64,000 nucleotides of DNA from Bryobacteraceae bacterium (lineage in GTDB: Bacteria > Acidobacteriota > Terriglobia > Bryobacterales > Bryobacteraceae), in assembly GCA_025056865.1 (NCBI GenBank), contig JANWVO010000058.1:102717-166716 (forward strand), read 5' to 3'. Made by a program: the position numbers and the translations under genes. How positions within the stretch are numbered: position 1 is the stretch's first letter; each line of letters starts with the position of its first letter. This document shows positions 1 to 12,591 of the stretch, one piece after another. The notes below the pieces were generated by a model. That model was given only the letters and a program-made list of their open reading frames with translations, had not been told where the DNA came from and searched no databases.

Positions 1-21
1 TCGACGGCGCGGCCGTCCACT

Positions 22-1671
22 TCAATGCGCCTTGTCAGATGCATGCGCCCGCGCCCAATCCGCCATCGCCTCCGCAAGCCCTTCCACGGTGTAGCGCTCC
101 GCTTCGACGGCAATGCCGAGCCCGGCTTCGCGCGCCGTGCGCGAGGTCACCGGCCCGATGGAGGCCAGCCGCACCCCCTCCAGCAGCTCCCGCGGAACGA
201 CGGCGAGCAGGTGGCGCACGGTGGAGGAGCTAGTCAGGGTGACCCAGTCCGGCTGGAGCAGCGAGAACATTTCCCGGGCCTTCTGTTCCAGGCCTTCCGG
301 CACCACCGTCCGGTAAACCGGCACGACGTCGACAGTGGCGCCGAGCCTCCGCAGCTCCCCGGGGATCACGTCCCGCGCTTCAGCGGCGCGCGGCAGCAGC
401 ACGCGCCGGCCGGCGATGCCGAGCTGCGCAAAAGCCTGCACGACGCTTTCGGCGACATACTCCCCGGGCACGAGCTCCGGCTCGAGGCCGAAGCGGCGCA
501 GCGCCGCCGCCGTTGCCGGACCGATGGCGCAAAGCCGCGGCCCGGGCTTCGGCTCCACGCGCCGGAAGAAGAACTCCACGCCGTTGGCAGAGGTGAAGAC
601 CGCCCAGTCGTACGAGATCCAGTCCGGCGGCGGGAAATCGAGCGGTTCGAAATCGATCAGCGGCAGCTCGATGACCTCCGCGCCCAGCGCCCGCAGCCGG
701 GCAGAAAGCCCGCCGGCTTGCCGGGGCGCGCGCGTCACCACCACTTTGTGTCCTGCCAGGGGCAGCGCATGCGGGTTGACCGCCACGATGATGCGCCGCG
801 CCCCAGCCTCGAGCAACGCGAGCGCCGTCTCGCGGCCCAGCTCCTGCGGCGCTTCGGCGCTGCCCTCGCGCACTGTTTCGAATACTTCGCCATTGGATGG
901 ATCCGCGACGACGGCCCGCAACCGGAGCCGTCCTTCGGCCAGCTCCGCATAGGCGCCCAGCGGCACCTGGCATCCGCCGCCCAAAGCCTGAAGCAGCGCG
1001 CGCTCGGCTTCCACGGCGCAGCGCGCCGCCGCGTCGTCCAGTTGCGCGCACACCGAAAGCGCGGCATCCGGCTCGGCGCGCGTCTCCACGGCCAGGGCTC
1101 CCTGCCCCACGGCCGGGCACATCTTTTCCGGCGGCAACACCTCCGCGATCCGTTCCTTCCAGCCGAGGCGCGTCAGCCCCGCCGAGGCCAGCAGGATGGC
1201 GTCATAGCGGCCTTCGTCGAGCTTGCGCAGCCGCGTATCGAGATTTCCGCGGATGTCCTCGATCACGAGGTCCGGCCGCAACCGCCGCAGTTGGGCGGCG
1301 CGCCGCAGGCTCGATGTGCCGACGCGCGCCCCGGCGGGCAGCTCCTCCAGCCGGCGCCCGACCACGGCATCGAAGGGCGATTCGCGCTCCGGCACCGCCG
1401 CCAGCGCCAGCCCAGCAGGCAGCTCGACGGGCAGGTCCTTGAGCGAGTGCACCGCAAGGTCGATCCGCCCTTCCAGCAGCGCCTCTTCGATCTCCTTGGT
1501 GAAGAGACCTTTCGATCCGACCCGCGCCAGCGGCACGTCAGTGATGCGGTCCCCGGTGGTGCGGATGATCTCGATCTCCGTCTCCACGCCCAGCCGTGCC
1601 AGCCGCCCGGCGATGTGCCGCGCCTGCCACAGCGCCAGTTGCGAGCCGCGCGTGCCAATCCGCAGTTTCAT
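22..1671 (-). CDS. hemCD: Hydroxymethylbilane synthase / uroporphyrinogen-III synthase fusion
   Basis: This bifunctional haem-pathway enzyme of 549 residues makes hydroxymethylbilane from porphobilinogen (N-terminal half) and closes it to uroporphyrinogen III (C-terminal half). Residues 1-300 carry the HemC signatures: RIGTRGSQLALWQ at the N-terminus, the catalytic Asp in HSLKDLP (about 79) and the dipyrromethane-cofactor Cys in LGGGCQVPLG (234). Residues 310-549 form a HemD-like two-lobe domain starting near HKVVVTRAP and ending with TVEGLAEAM. The ATG overlaps the hemA stop codon by four bases (ATGA), so translation is probably coupled. Separate hemC and hemD genes are commoner; here one continuous frame joins them with no internal stop. 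It is the last gene of the haem operon visible here. The HemC half is certain and the HemD half very likely. Confidence 0.95.
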   Translation of the reverse strand: MKLRIGTRGSQLALWQARHIAGRLARLGVETEIEIIRTTGDRITDVPLARVGSKGLFTKEIEEALLEGRIDLAVHSLKDLPVELPAGLALAAVPERESPFDAVVGRRLEELPAGARVGTSSLRRAAQLRRLRPDLVIEDIRGNLDTRLRKLDEGRYDAILLASAGLTRLGWKERIAEVLPPEKMCPAVGQGALAVETRAEPDAALSVCAQLDDAAARCAVEAERALLQALGGGCQVPLGAYAELAEGRLRLRAVVADPSNGEVFETVREGSAEAPQELGRETALALLEAGARRIIVAVNPHALPLAGHKVVVTRAPRQAGGLSARLRALGAEVIELPLIDFEPLDFPPPDWISYDWAVFTSANGVEFFFRRVEPKPGPRLCAIGPATAAALRRFGLEPELVPGEYVAESVVQAFAQLGIAGRRVLLPRAAEARDVIPGELRRLGATVDVVPVYRTVVPEGLEQKAREMFSLLQPDWVTLTSSSTVRHLLAVVPRELLEGVRLASIGPVTSRTAREAGLGIAVEAERYTVEGLAEAMADWARAHASDKAH

Positions 1672-2942
1672 TGGCCCTCCAGCCGGAACATGCGGCGGAT
1701 CACGCCGAGGATGCGGTCGCCTTCAGGAGCGCTGGCGGCGCGGCGGATCTCGACGATCGGCCCGTGCGCCAGCTTGTTCAGCAGCGAGCGCGCGAAAGCC
1801 TCCAGTTGCGCGGCGCGCGCCGGATCGTCGGCGCCCAGCCGGCCGCGCCAGCGGTCCAGCTCTTCGCGGGCGACCTCCTCGAGCCGCTGTTGGAGGCTCA
1901 CGATCAGAGGAGCCACTTCGCGCGTCCGCATCCGTTCGAGCAGCCTCCGCAGCTCCTCCTCGATGATCTCCTCGGCCTCCAGCGCCTCCCGCTCCCGTGC
2001 GCGGCGGTTGGCCTCGACCTCGCGTCCCAGGTCGTCGATGTCGTACAGATAGGCGCTTTCCAGCTCGTCGACCGCCGGGTCGATGTTGCGCGGCACGGCG
2101 ATGTCGATCAGCAGCACCGGCCGGTTCTGCCGCCGGCGCAGCACGGCCTTCATGTCCTCTTTCGTGATCAGGTAATCCGTGGCCCCGGAGCTGGCCAGCA
2201 CGATGTCCATCTCGTGGAGCCGCGCCCGGTAGGTGTCGTAGTCGAGCACCTCGCCCGAAACGAGCGCAGCCATCTGTTCGGCGCGCGCCCGCGTGCGGTT
2301 GGTGACGTAGATGCGGCCGCAGCCGGCGCGGTGCAGGTGGCGCGCCGCCAGTTCCGCCATCTTGCCCGCGCCGATCAGCAGCGCGTGCTTGGTGCGCAGG
2401 TCGCCGAAGATCTGCCGCGCCAGGTCGATGGCCGCATAGGACACGCTGACGGCGCTGCGGCCGATGGCCGTCTCGCTGCGCACGCGCTTGGCCACGGCGT
2501 AGGCCCGCGAGAGGATCGATTCCAGCGCTGCCTGCACGGCCCCGCACTGCCTCGCGGCCGCATGCGCTTCCTTGAGCTGGCCGAGGATCTGCGGCTCGCC
2601 CAGCACCATCGAATCGAGGCTCGACGCGACGCGGAACAGGTGCCGCAGCGCGGCCTCGCCTGTGTAGGTGTAGAAATGCGGCCGGACGGCCTCCGCTTCC
2701 AGCCCGCGCATGCGGGCAAGCGTCTCGATCAGCGGCCCGGCCTCCAGGCTTCCGCTGTCGGCCCCGTGCGCAAGCACCTCCACGCGGTTGCACGTCGACA
2801 GCAGCATGACCTCATCCACACCCGGACACGCGCGCAGCCGGCCGAGCGCCTCGGGCAGCTCCTGCGCGCTCACGGCCAGCCGCTCGCGCACCTCCACCGG
2901 CGCCGTCTTGTAGTTGAGTCCGGTCAGCAGCAGATGGGACAT
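1668..2942 (-). CDS. hemA: Glutamyl-tRNA reductase
   Basis: This 424-residue enzyme reduces Glu-tRNA(Glu) to glutamate-1-semialdehyde, the committed step of C5-pathway tetrapyrrole synthesis. The nucleophilic Cys lies in LLSTCNRVEV (Cys51). It is followed by the substrate-binding region ending GEPQILGQLK, an NADPH Rossmann segment (LLIGAGKMAELAARHL) and a C-terminal dimerisation helix. The length is normal for the family. It starts with ATG 7 bases after the upstream membrane-protein gene and overlaps hemCD by 4 bases, so the three genes form one operon. Confidence 0.96.
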   Translation of the reverse strand: MSHLLLTGLNYKTAPVEVRERLAVSAQELPEALGRLRACPGVDEVMLLSTCNRVEVLAHGADSGSLEAGPLIETLARMRGLEAEAVRPHFYTYTGEAALRHLFRVASSLDSMVLGEPQILGQLKEAHAAARQCGAVQAALESILSRAYAVAKRVRSETAIGRSAVSVSYAAIDLARQIFGDLRTKHALLIGAGKMAELAARHLHRAGCGRIYVTNRTRARAEQMAALVSGEVLDYDTYRARLHEMDIVLASSGATDYLITKEDMKAVLRRRQNRPVLLIDIAVPRNIDPAVDELESAYLYDIDDLGREVEANRRAREREALEAEEIIEEELRRLLERMRTREVAPLIVSLQQRLEEVAREELDRWRGRLGADDPARAAQLEAFARSLLNKLAHGPIVEIRRAASAPEGDRILGVIRRMFRLEGQ

Positions 2943-2949
2943 CGGCCTC

Positions 2950-3786
2950 TCATTGCTCGAGCAGCGGCCGCAGCCCGACGTGCGCCGCCCAGGTCATCGC
3001 TGCGAATCCGAGCACGGCCAGCGACAGCATGGCCGCGCGCCGCCCGCGCCACCCGGCCCACGTCCGCAGAACCACCATCAGCAGGTAGAACGTCCACGTG
3101 ACGAGCGAGATCAGGATGGCGGGCTTGCCGATCCAGCGCGCCCCGTATTCGATGGATGCCCACACCGAAGCCACCGCCACGGCGAGGGTCAGCGCCACAA
3201 AGCCGGCGTTCATCGCGCGCGTGATCAGGTTGTCGAGCGTCTCCAGCGGCGGCAGTCTCTCCGGCGCGATGCGCGCCAGCCAGCCGCCGGCGGCGTGCCG
3301 CCTCTTCAGCCTCCGCTCCTGGAGCAGGTAGAACACGGCTCCAGTGGCCGACACCAGCAGCCCGCTGATGCCGACCAGCACAAGAAAGATGTGCGCCGCC
3401 AGCAGCGCCCCGCGCAGGTTCTGCTGCTCCCAGGCCGAAGCCGGCGCCCCGGCGGCGCCGATCCATGCGAGCACTGTCACCAACGGAAAGAAGAACACGC
3501 ACAGGCCGTCGAAGCGGTAGCGCCAGTCGATGAAGAGATAAACGAGGGCGAGGATCAGCGCGCACAGCGAAGCGGTTTCGAAAAAGTTGTTTGCCGCCAG
3601 TTGCCGCAGAGCGGCGCTGCGCTCGACGATCGCGACAAAATGCAGCACGGCTGCGGTCTGGAAGGCCGGCCGCGCCAGCGCGAACTGCCGTTCGCCGCGC
3701 CGCAGCAGCACCAGCACGGCATGGAAGAACGCCACCGTGTAGAGGAGCGCGGCGGCGCGCAGCCAGAGCAGGCTCAGATCAGGCAT
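2950..3786 (-). CDS. HemX/CcsA-type cytochrome c assembly membrane protein
   Basis: This is a 278-residue integral membrane protein with about eight hydrophobic segments and very little soluble sequence. It matches the CcsA/CcmC/HemX group, whose members handle haem for cytochrome c maturation or modulate HemA. Near the C-terminus a WAAHVGLRP stretch supplies a conserved-type membrane His. Placement directly before hemA, as in many Gram-positive and acidobacterial hem operons, favours a HemX-type role. Sequence alone does not separate HemX from CcsA, so no symbol is given. It is the first gene of the operon, and a TATACT -10 box lies about 45 bases upstream. Confidence 0.85.
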   Translation of the reverse strand: MPDLSLLWLRAAALLYTVAFFHAVLVLLRRGERQFALARPAFQTAAVLHFVAIVERSAALRQLAANNFFETASLCALILALVYLFIDWRYRFDGLCVFFFPLVTVLAWIGAAGAPASAWEQQNLRGALLAAHIFLVLVGISGLLVSATGAVFYLLQERRLKRRHAAGGWLARIAPERLPPLETLDNLITRAMNAGFVALTLAVAVASVWASIEYGARWIGKPAILISLVTWTFYLLMVVLRTWAGWRGRRAAMLSLAVLGFAAMTWAAHVGLRPLLEQ

Positions 3787-3830
3787 GGGTGGCTCGGGAC
3801 GGGCTGCCGGAAATGGGCCGGCACGCTTTG

Positions 3831-3836
3831 AGTATA
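3831..3836 (-). promoter_or_regulatory. Putative -10 box of the haem operon
   Basis: On the minus strand TATACT lies 44 bases before the ATG of the HemX/CcsA-like gene, at a normal leader distance. No convincing -35 was found at 17 bp (TGAAGC at best), so this is only a suggestion. Confidence 0.4.
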
Positions 3837-3946
3837 GCGTCCGCGGCCGGAGCGCTTCAGCTTCGGACCCGTGCCCGCCCCGGCGGCCGGCGTCCGCAGA
3901 GGACAGCGGCGCCCTTCAGCCTGCCTTCGGGTGGCAAGATGGCAGC

Positions 3947-4672
3947 ATGAACCTGGATCTGCACGGAAAAACGGCTTTGGTGACGGGCGGGTCGCGCGGC
4001 ATCGGCCGCGCCATCGTGGAGCGGCTGCTCGAGGCTGGCGCGGGCGTCGCCTTCTGCGGCCGCGACGGGGAGAGCCTGAGCCGCACCCTCGATGAATTGC
4101 GGCGGCGATTTGCGGAAGAAACCCTAAAAATCCTCGCCCGTGCCGCCGATGTTCGGAGTGAGGCTTCCGTTCGGGAGTTGTTCGAATGGATCGACCTCGA
4201 ACTGGGAGGGCCGGACATTCTGGTGAACAACGCCGGCGTCGGCGTGTTCCGGGATGTGGCCGCGCTCAGTCCCGAAGAGTGGAGTGACGTGATCGAGACG
4301 AACCTCGGCGGCGTTTACCGCTGCTCGCATCACGCGATTCCCCGGATGAGGGCGCGGGGCGGAGGCTGGATCATCAACATCGGCAGCCTCGCCGGCCGCA
4401 ACGCCTTCGCCGGGGGCGCCGCGTACAACGCCTCCAAGTTCGGACTCGTCGGCATGAGCGAAGCAATGATGCTCGACCACCGCCACGAAGGCATCCGGGT
4501 GGCCTGCATCCTGCCCGGCAGCGTCAATACCGGGTTCGGACACGGCCAGCAGGCGGACTGGAAAATGGCGCCCGAGGATGTTGCTGAGGCGGTGGCGGCC
4601 GTGCTCGCCATGCCCGAGAGGACTCTGGTCAGTCTCGTGGAAATGCGCCCGTCGCGCCCGCCCCGCAGGTAG
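3947..4672 (+). CDS. Short-chain dehydrogenase/reductase (SDR family)
   Basis: This 241-residue NAD(P)-dependent oxidoreductase has the classical SDR layout: TGGSRGIG cofactor motif near residue 13, NNAGV near 95, catalytic Ser in NIGSLAG, and Tyr-Lys in YNASK. The chosen ATG begins MNLDLHGKTALVTGG, the usual SDR N-terminus; an open frame continues upstream but into the haem-operon promoter region. The substrate cannot be told. FabG/3-ketoacyl-ACP-reductase-like proteins look similar, but nothing nearby points to fatty-acid synthesis. It is transcribed away from the haem operon. Confidence 0.9.
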   Translation: MNLDLHGKTALVTGGSRGIGRAIVERLLEAGAGVAFCGRDGESLSRTLDELRRRFAEETLKILARAADVRSEASVRELFEWIDLELGGPDILVNNAGVGVFRDVAALSPEEWSDVIETNLGGVYRCSHHAIPRMRARGGGWIINIGSLAGRNAFAGGAAYNASKFGLVGMSEAMMLDHRHEGIRVACILPGSVNTGFGHGQQADWKMAPEDVAEAVAAVLAMPERTLVSLVEMRPSRPPRR

Positions 4673-4702
4673 GGCGTCCCGGGCGCTGGAAAGGATGCGG
4701 CT

Positions 4703-5971
4703 TTGGCAGAAACGATGAGAGTTCTGGACACGGCGGCCCCGGTGGCGCCCGGCTCCGGCGAAGGACGGCGTTTTCCGTTCCCGCGCAGATCGAACGGCAA
4801 GTCCCTGCCCGCCAGTCAGCTCGCAGTGCTGGACCCCGGACGTACCGGCCGTGATGCCGCGGAACTCGAGGCCGGACTGCGGCAGCGCGTCGTCGGCCAG
4901 GACGAGGCGATCGCGCAGATCGTCAACGTTTATCAGATGTATCTGACCGGCCTGTGCCCGCCGCAGCGGCCCGTCGCCAACCTGCTGTTCCTGGGGCCCA
5001 CCGGCACCGGCAAGACCCGCATCGTCGAGGCCACCGCCGAGACGCTGGTCGGCACCTCGCGCGCCGTCATCAAGATCGACTGCGCCGAGTTCCAGCACAG
5101 CCACGAGATTGCCAAGCTGATCGGTTCGCCTCCCGGCTACCTCGGCCACCGCGAAACCCATCCGCTGCTGAGCCAGGAGACGCTCAATCAGTACCATACG
5201 GACCGCGTCAAGCTGAGCTTCGTCCTGTTCGACGAAATCGAGAAGGCGTCCGACGCGCTGTGGAACCTCCTGCTCGGCATCCTCGACAAAGCCACGCTCA
5301 CGCTCGGCGACAACCGCAAGGTCGACTTCTCGCGCGCCATCATTTTCCTGACGTCCAATCTGGGCGCCGCCGAAATGCAGTCCCTGGTCAGCCCGCGGCT
5401 CGGCTTCCGCGCCCTCGAAGGCATCGCCTGCCCTGACAGCCGCACGGAGCGCCGCATCGAGCGCAGCGGCATTGAAGCCGCGCGGAAGAAGTTCACGCCG
5501 GAATTCATGAACCGGCTGGACAAGATCGTCGTCTTCCGCCCGCTGGGCGAAGAAGAGCTGCGCCGCATTCTGGAGATCGAGCTGGGCCTGGTTCAGCAGC
5601 GCGTGCTGCTCGCCTCGCCCGAGCGGGCCTTCCTCTTCCGCCTCTCCGACGATGCCAAGGATGCGCTCCTCGAAGAAGGCGTCGATCCCCGCTACGGGGC
5701 GCGCCACCTGAAACGGGCCATCGAGCGGATGCTTGTGCAGCCGCTGTCGAACCTCATCGCCACCGAGCAGGTCCGCGGCGGCGACCTGATCCGCGTGGAG
5801 TGGGACTCCGGGAACCGTTGCCTGCGCTTCCTTCGCGAAGAGGAAGGCATTCCGATGCAGGTGCTGGCCGATATGCTCGAGCCGCCTGTGCGGCATTGGA
5901 TGCGCGCGGCAGCCGCCGTTCCGCCGCCGGCGCAGAAGGCGCCCCTGGCCCGCGGCACGCGCCGCCCCTGA
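4703..5971 (+). CDS. Single-module Clp/Hsp100-type AAA+ ATPase
   Basis: This is a 422-residue ATPase resembling only the second AAA+ module (D2) of ClpA/ClpB. It has Walker A GPTGTGKT, Walker B VLFDEIEKA, sensor-1 TSNLGAAEM, an arginine-finger region FTPEFMNRLDKIVVF, and a D2-small domain with sensor-2 motif YGARHLKRAIE. There is no Clp N-domain, no D1 module and no ClpX zinc finger; about 60 low-complexity residues precede the fold. A TTG start is chosen because GGAAAGGA ends 7-8 bases before it; an ATG four codons downstream is the alternative. The substrate and partner are unknown. The Pro/Ala-rich C-terminal tail has no visible ClpP-binding IGF loop. Confidence 0.85.
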   Translation: MAETMRVLDTAAPVAPGSGEGRRFPFPRRSNGKSLPASQLAVLDPGRTGRDAAELEAGLRQRVVGQDEAIAQIVNVYQMYLTGLCPPQRPVANLLFLGPTGTGKTRIVEATAETLVGTSRAVIKIDCAEFQHSHEIAKLIGSPPGYLGHRETHPLLSQETLNQYHTDRVKLSFVLFDEIEKASDALWNLLLGILDKATLTLGDNRKVDFSRAIIFLTSNLGAAEMQSLVSPRLGFRALEGIACPDSRTERRIERSGIEAARKKFTPEFMNRLDKIVVFRPLGEEELRRILEIELGLVQQRVLLASPERAFLFRLSDDAKDALLEEGVDPRYGARHLKRAIERMLVQPLSNLIATEQVRGGDLIRVEWDSGNRCLRFLREEEGIPMQVLADMLEPPVRHWMRAAAAVPPPAQKAPLARGTRRP

Positions 5972-6200
5972 GCCGCGTGTCGTCCTCCTCTGCGCGCACC
6001 GCCCGGTTGCCGGAAATGCGGTTCGCCGACCAGCGAGCGGCCCATGCCGCATGCACTGAGGACAGAAACTGCCTCCGGACACGGAAGCCGGGAAACCGCA
6101 GGCGTGCGACGGACTTTTCACGGCGGTGCCAGCTTCTGCGGGCAAGGCCGCTGCACACGTACGGCACACCTTCTGGCTGCATGCCGCCGCGTGCGTCCCG

Positions 6201-6611
6201 TCAGGCGCCCGCCGAGGTCAGCGTGAGCCGCCCATGCTGCACGCCCCGGGCGGCGATCAGCCGGTCGGCGATCCGCCGCACGCTGGCGCTCCGGCCGCGC
6301 AGCACCAGCACCTCCAGGCAGTGGTCGTGGTCGAGGTGCACATGCAGCGTCGAGATGATCTCGTGGTAATGGTCGTGCTGCATCTGCGTCAGCCGCTCCT
6401 GCAACATGCGCACGTGGTGGTCATAGACCAGGGTCAGCGTGCCGACCACCTCCGCGTCCGGCTCCTCGGCCCGCTCCTGAATCAGTGCGTCCCGGATCAG
6501 GTCCCGGAACGCCTCGCTGCGGTTCGTGTAGCCGCGGCGCTGGTTGCGCTCGTCGAACTTCCTGAGCAGATCCTCGTCGATGGCGACGCCAATGCGGGCC
6601 AACTCTCCCAT
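6201..6611 (-). CDS. nikR: Nickel-responsive transcriptional regulator
   Basis: This 136-residue ribbon-helix-helix repressor has a C-terminal ACT-like metal domain. The N-terminal strand MGELARIGVAIDEDLL and helix NRSEAFRDLIRDAL form the DNA-binding part. Four ligands align with the high-affinity Ni site of E. coli NikR (His76, His87, His89, Cys95) at a constant offset of +3: His79, His90, His92, Cys98. Extra histidines (HDHYHE, DHDH) surround them. AGGGAGGG just upstream gives a good ribosome-binding site. No nickel transporter is adjacent, but larE (nickel-pincer cofactor synthesis) and a TonB-receptor operon lie within 8 kb. Confidence 0.93.
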   Translation of the reverse strand: MGELARIGVAIDEDLLRKFDERNQRRGYTNRSEAFRDLIRDALIQERAEEPDAEVVGTLTLVYDHHVRMLQERLTQMQHDHYHEIISTLHVHLDHDHCLEVLVLRGRSASVRRIADRLIAARGVQHGRLTLTSAGA

Positions 6612-6901
6612 GCGCCCTCCCTGCGCGGCCGCCCGCGAAAGGGCGGCTGGCGCGCTGTTTCCATCCTAACCGGAACCCGCAGACGGACCCGGCGCGCGCT
6701 TTGCTTCTGCCGCGCTCGCACGGCCGGAACCGCAGCCTTCTGCGGAACGGCTGCCTGCGCGGCAGGAAGCAGGCGCTGCCGGCGAGGCTTCGCCTCTGGC
6801 TCGCACCCGCGCCGCCGCCCTCGGCTTGAAGCTCCGCCTGCGGCGTGAAACAATAGGGTTTGTCCCCCACAATCCAGCCTTCCGGCACGCGAGGAGTCAG
6901 C

Positions 6902-8035
6902 TTGTCCAGACCGGCGATTCTCGCCCTGGAAGACGGTACCGTTTTCCATGGCGTTGCCTTCGGTGCAGAGGCGGTGCGCACCGGCGAAGTCGTCTTCAAC
7001 ACCGCCATTACCGGCTATCAGGAGGTCTTCACGGATCCCTCCTACACCGGCCAGATCGTCGTCCTCACCTATCCGCACATCGGCAACTACGGCGCCAATG
7101 AGAGCGACAGCGAGGCGGAGCGCCCCTACATCGAAGGGCTGGTCGTGCGCGATTTCAACGTCACGCCCTCCAACTGGCGCGCCCGGATGACCGCCGATGA
7201 GTTCCTGCGGCGCGACGGGATCCCGGTCATTTCAGGCGTCGACGCCCGCGCCCTCGTCCGGAAGATCCGCACCCAGGGCGCGATGCGCGGCGCCCTGTCT
7301 ACCGCGGGCCACAGTGCCGAAGAGCTGATCGAAATGGCGCGGCGGACGCCGCCGATGGCGGGGCTCGACCTCGCCTCGCGCGTGACCACCGCCCAGCGCT
7401 ACGAGTGGACGCAGCCGCTCGAGCCCTGCTCTCCTTCCGAGCACGTCAGCCTCCAGCCGCTCGGCTCGTTCCGCGTGGTCGCCTATGACTTCGGCATCAA
7501 GCGCAACATCCTCCGCTGCCTTGCCTCCATCGGCGCCCGCGTCACCGTCGTGCCGGCATCGACGCCCGCTGAGGACGTGCTGGCGCTGAAGCCCGATGGC
7601 GTCTTCCTTTCCAACGGCCCGGGCGACCCCGAACCTCTGACCGGCCCGGTGGCGGAAATCCGCAAGCTCATTGGCCGCGTGCCGATCTTCGGCATCTGCC
7701 TCGGCCACCAGCTTCTCGGCCTCGCGCTCGGCGGGCGCACGTTCAAGCTGAAGTTCGGCCATCACGGCATCAACCACCCGGTGCTCAACTACCGCACCAA
7801 CCGCGTCGAGATCACCGTCCAGAACCACGGCTTCGCCGTCGATCCGGACAGCCTGAACGCCCGCGAAGTCGAACTGACGCACGTCAACCTCAACGACCAG
7901 ACGCTCGAAGGGCTCCGGCACCGCTCGCTGCCGCTGTTCTGCGTGCAGTACCATCCGGAGGCCGCCGCCGGCCCGCACGACTCGCGCTACCTGTTCGAAG
8001 ACTTCGCCGCCCTGATGAAGGAGTTCCACCAGTAA
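6902..8035 (+). CDS. carA: Carbamoyl-phosphate synthase small (glutaminase) subunit
   Basis: This subunit hydrolyses glutamine and channels ammonia to CarB for carbamoyl phosphate, feeding pyrimidine and arginine synthesis. It has the N-terminal CPSase small-chain domain ([10 protein letters not shown], then [11 protein letters not shown]) and a class-I glutamine amidotransferase domain with nucleophile Cys in GICLGHQ and His/Glu in QYHPEA. I prefer TTG at 6902 ([12 protein letters not shown], 377 residues, close to E. coli's 382) because GAGGAG sits 5 bases upstream. Another TTG at 6860 would add 14 residues without a ribosome-binding site. carB follows after 3 bases. Confidence 0.96.
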   Translation: MSRPAILALEDGTVFHGVAFGAEAVRTGEVVFNTAITGYQEVFTDPSYTGQIVVLTYPHIGNYGANESDSEAERPYIEGLVVRDFNVTPSNWRARMTADEFLRRDGIPVISGVDARALVRKIRTQGAMRGALSTAGHSAEELIEMARRTPPMAGLDLASRVTTAQRYEWTQPLEPCSPSEHVSLQPLGSFRVVAYDFGIKRNILRCLASIGARVTVVPASTPAEDVLALKPDGVFLSNGPGDPEPLTGPVAEIRKLIGRVPIFGICLGHQLLGLALGGRTFKLKFGHHGINHPVLNYRTNRVEITVQNHGFAVDPDSLNAREVELTHVNLNDQTLEGLRHRSLPLFCVQYHPEAAAGPHDSRYLFEDFAALMKEFHQ

Positions 8036-8038
8036 CGA

Positions 8039-11251
<3,213 letters not shown>

Positions 11252-11275
11252 GGGCGTGGCGCCCGTGCGCCGCGC

Positions 11276-12505
11276 CTACTGCACGAGGCCGCCGCCCGCC
11301 AGCCGGCACAGCAGCGCGGCCGTGTCGGCGCAGCCGCGGCGGCCGAGGAAATCCTGCCGGAATTCCGCCAGCTCCGGTAGCGGGATTTCCGAATTGTGAA
11401 TGCGCCTCAGGGCATCGAGATACCAGCACCAGCCTTCGGCTGTTCTGAGCTTCGGCGTGGCGGAAACCCGCAGCAGATAGCCCTCGAAATGGATTTCAAA
11501 CTGCATGCCGAGCACGCGGACCGTGTCCAGATAGTGGCCTAGCCGCTCCGGTTCGAATGAGGACACATGCTCGAGCAGCCGGCATTCCAGCAGCGCCAAC
11601 GCAGCCGCCTGAGCATAGTCCTGGGGCTGCCCCAGCCGCAGCACCGTCGCCGCCAGTTCCATCGGCTCCGGCCAGTGGAGGAAGGGGTAACAATACCAGC
11701 GCGCCACACGGCCCATCACAAGCCGGTTGAACTGTTCCATGAAGCGCGGCGCCCACCGGCGCGGGTCCGGCGGCGTCCAGTATTCCAGCAGGGCCTGGGC
11801 CAGATCCTCCGGCTGGGCCAGATGCGAGGCGATCTCCATCAGCCCCGCCTCGGCAGCCCGCCTTTCGAGCGACTGCATTTCGGAAGCCACGGTTTCCGCC
11901 GAGGGAGCGGGTCCAAAGGCCGGATACAGGCTGCCATGCACCAGCGCGTGCACCGCATCAGGCGAGGGCTCGCCCGCGCTGAGCTGGTCGAGAACCCAAA
12001 CCTGACGGAGCCGCGTCTCCAGGCGGCTCTGAAGCCGATGGGCGAGGGCGCAGAAAGCGCCTGCTTCCTCCCGCTGCGCCGCCATCAGCAGCGCGCGTCC
12101 TGTCTCCACGTCGAACGTTTCCAGATGACCTCGCCGGAGCTGGGGCGGGCCGGAATCCGACTGGAACGCGGCAAGCTGCGCCTCCACCCAAGGGAGCGCC
12201 GCCAGCATCTGTGGCAGACGTTGGAAGCCAGGCTCGCTGCTCAGGCGGAACTGGCGCAGCCCCTCGGCCAGATCGACATACTGCGAGGCTCTGCGCCACA
12301 GCCTCGCCCAGGGCTCGCCGCGCAGCGTGAAACGGCACTCGTTGAGCACGATCAGCGTCCAGAACAGCACGGACGACATGGTCTCGGGCGACGGACGGGC
12401 GGCCAGCTCCCCGGCTGCCGCGCAGAGCTGTTCTGCCAGAAGCTCGGGCGTTTGCCGATGCGGGGTTGCGAGCACATCCAGCAGCTCGCGTGCGCAGTAC
12501 TCCAC
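11276..12505 (-). CDS. Unrecognised 409-residue protein downstream of larE
   Basis: I do not recognise this protein. It is soluble and Leu/Trp/Arg-rich, probably mostly helical, with no signal peptide, membrane span or obvious catalytic motif. Codon use matches the neighbours and it is co-directional with larE, whose stop lies 86 bases upstream. The GTG start is uncertain. The same frame stays open to the larE stop and reads protein-like (acidic LDEEELPETFDD), but contains no ATG, GTG or TTG, so a rarer start codon is possible. It converges with carB, with 24 bases between stops. Confidence 0.65.
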   Translation of the reverse strand: MEYCARELLDVLATPHRQTPELLAEQLCAAAGELAARPSPETMSSVLFWTLIVLNECRFTLRGEPWARLWRRASQYVDLAEGLRQFRLSSEPGFQRLPQMLAALPWVEAQLAAFQSDSGPPQLRRGHLETFDVETGRALLMAAQREEAGAFCALAHRLQSRLETRLRQVWVLDQLSAGEPSPDAVHALVHGSLYPAFGPAPSAETVASEMQSLERRAAEAGLMEIASHLAQPEDLAQALLEYWTPPDPRRWAPRFMEQFNRLVMGRVARWYCYPFLHWPEPMELAATVLRLGQPQDYAQAAALALLECRLLEHVSSFEPERLGHYLDTVRVLGMQFEIHFEGYLLRVSATPKLRTAEGWCWYLDALRRIHNSEIPLPELAEFRQDFLGRRGCADTAALLCRLAGGGLVQ

Positions 12506-12591
12506 CCCGTCGTCGAACGTCTCCGGTAGCTCTTCCTCGTCCAGCCGGAGGCAGTCGGCGAGCTCGCTGAAGATCCGGGTGAGGGGCGCAA

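Noticed and set aside
25..2052. Long plus-strand frame opposite hemCD and hemA
   Set aside because: Shadow of the haem genes; Arg/Pro/Gln-rich, no motifs.
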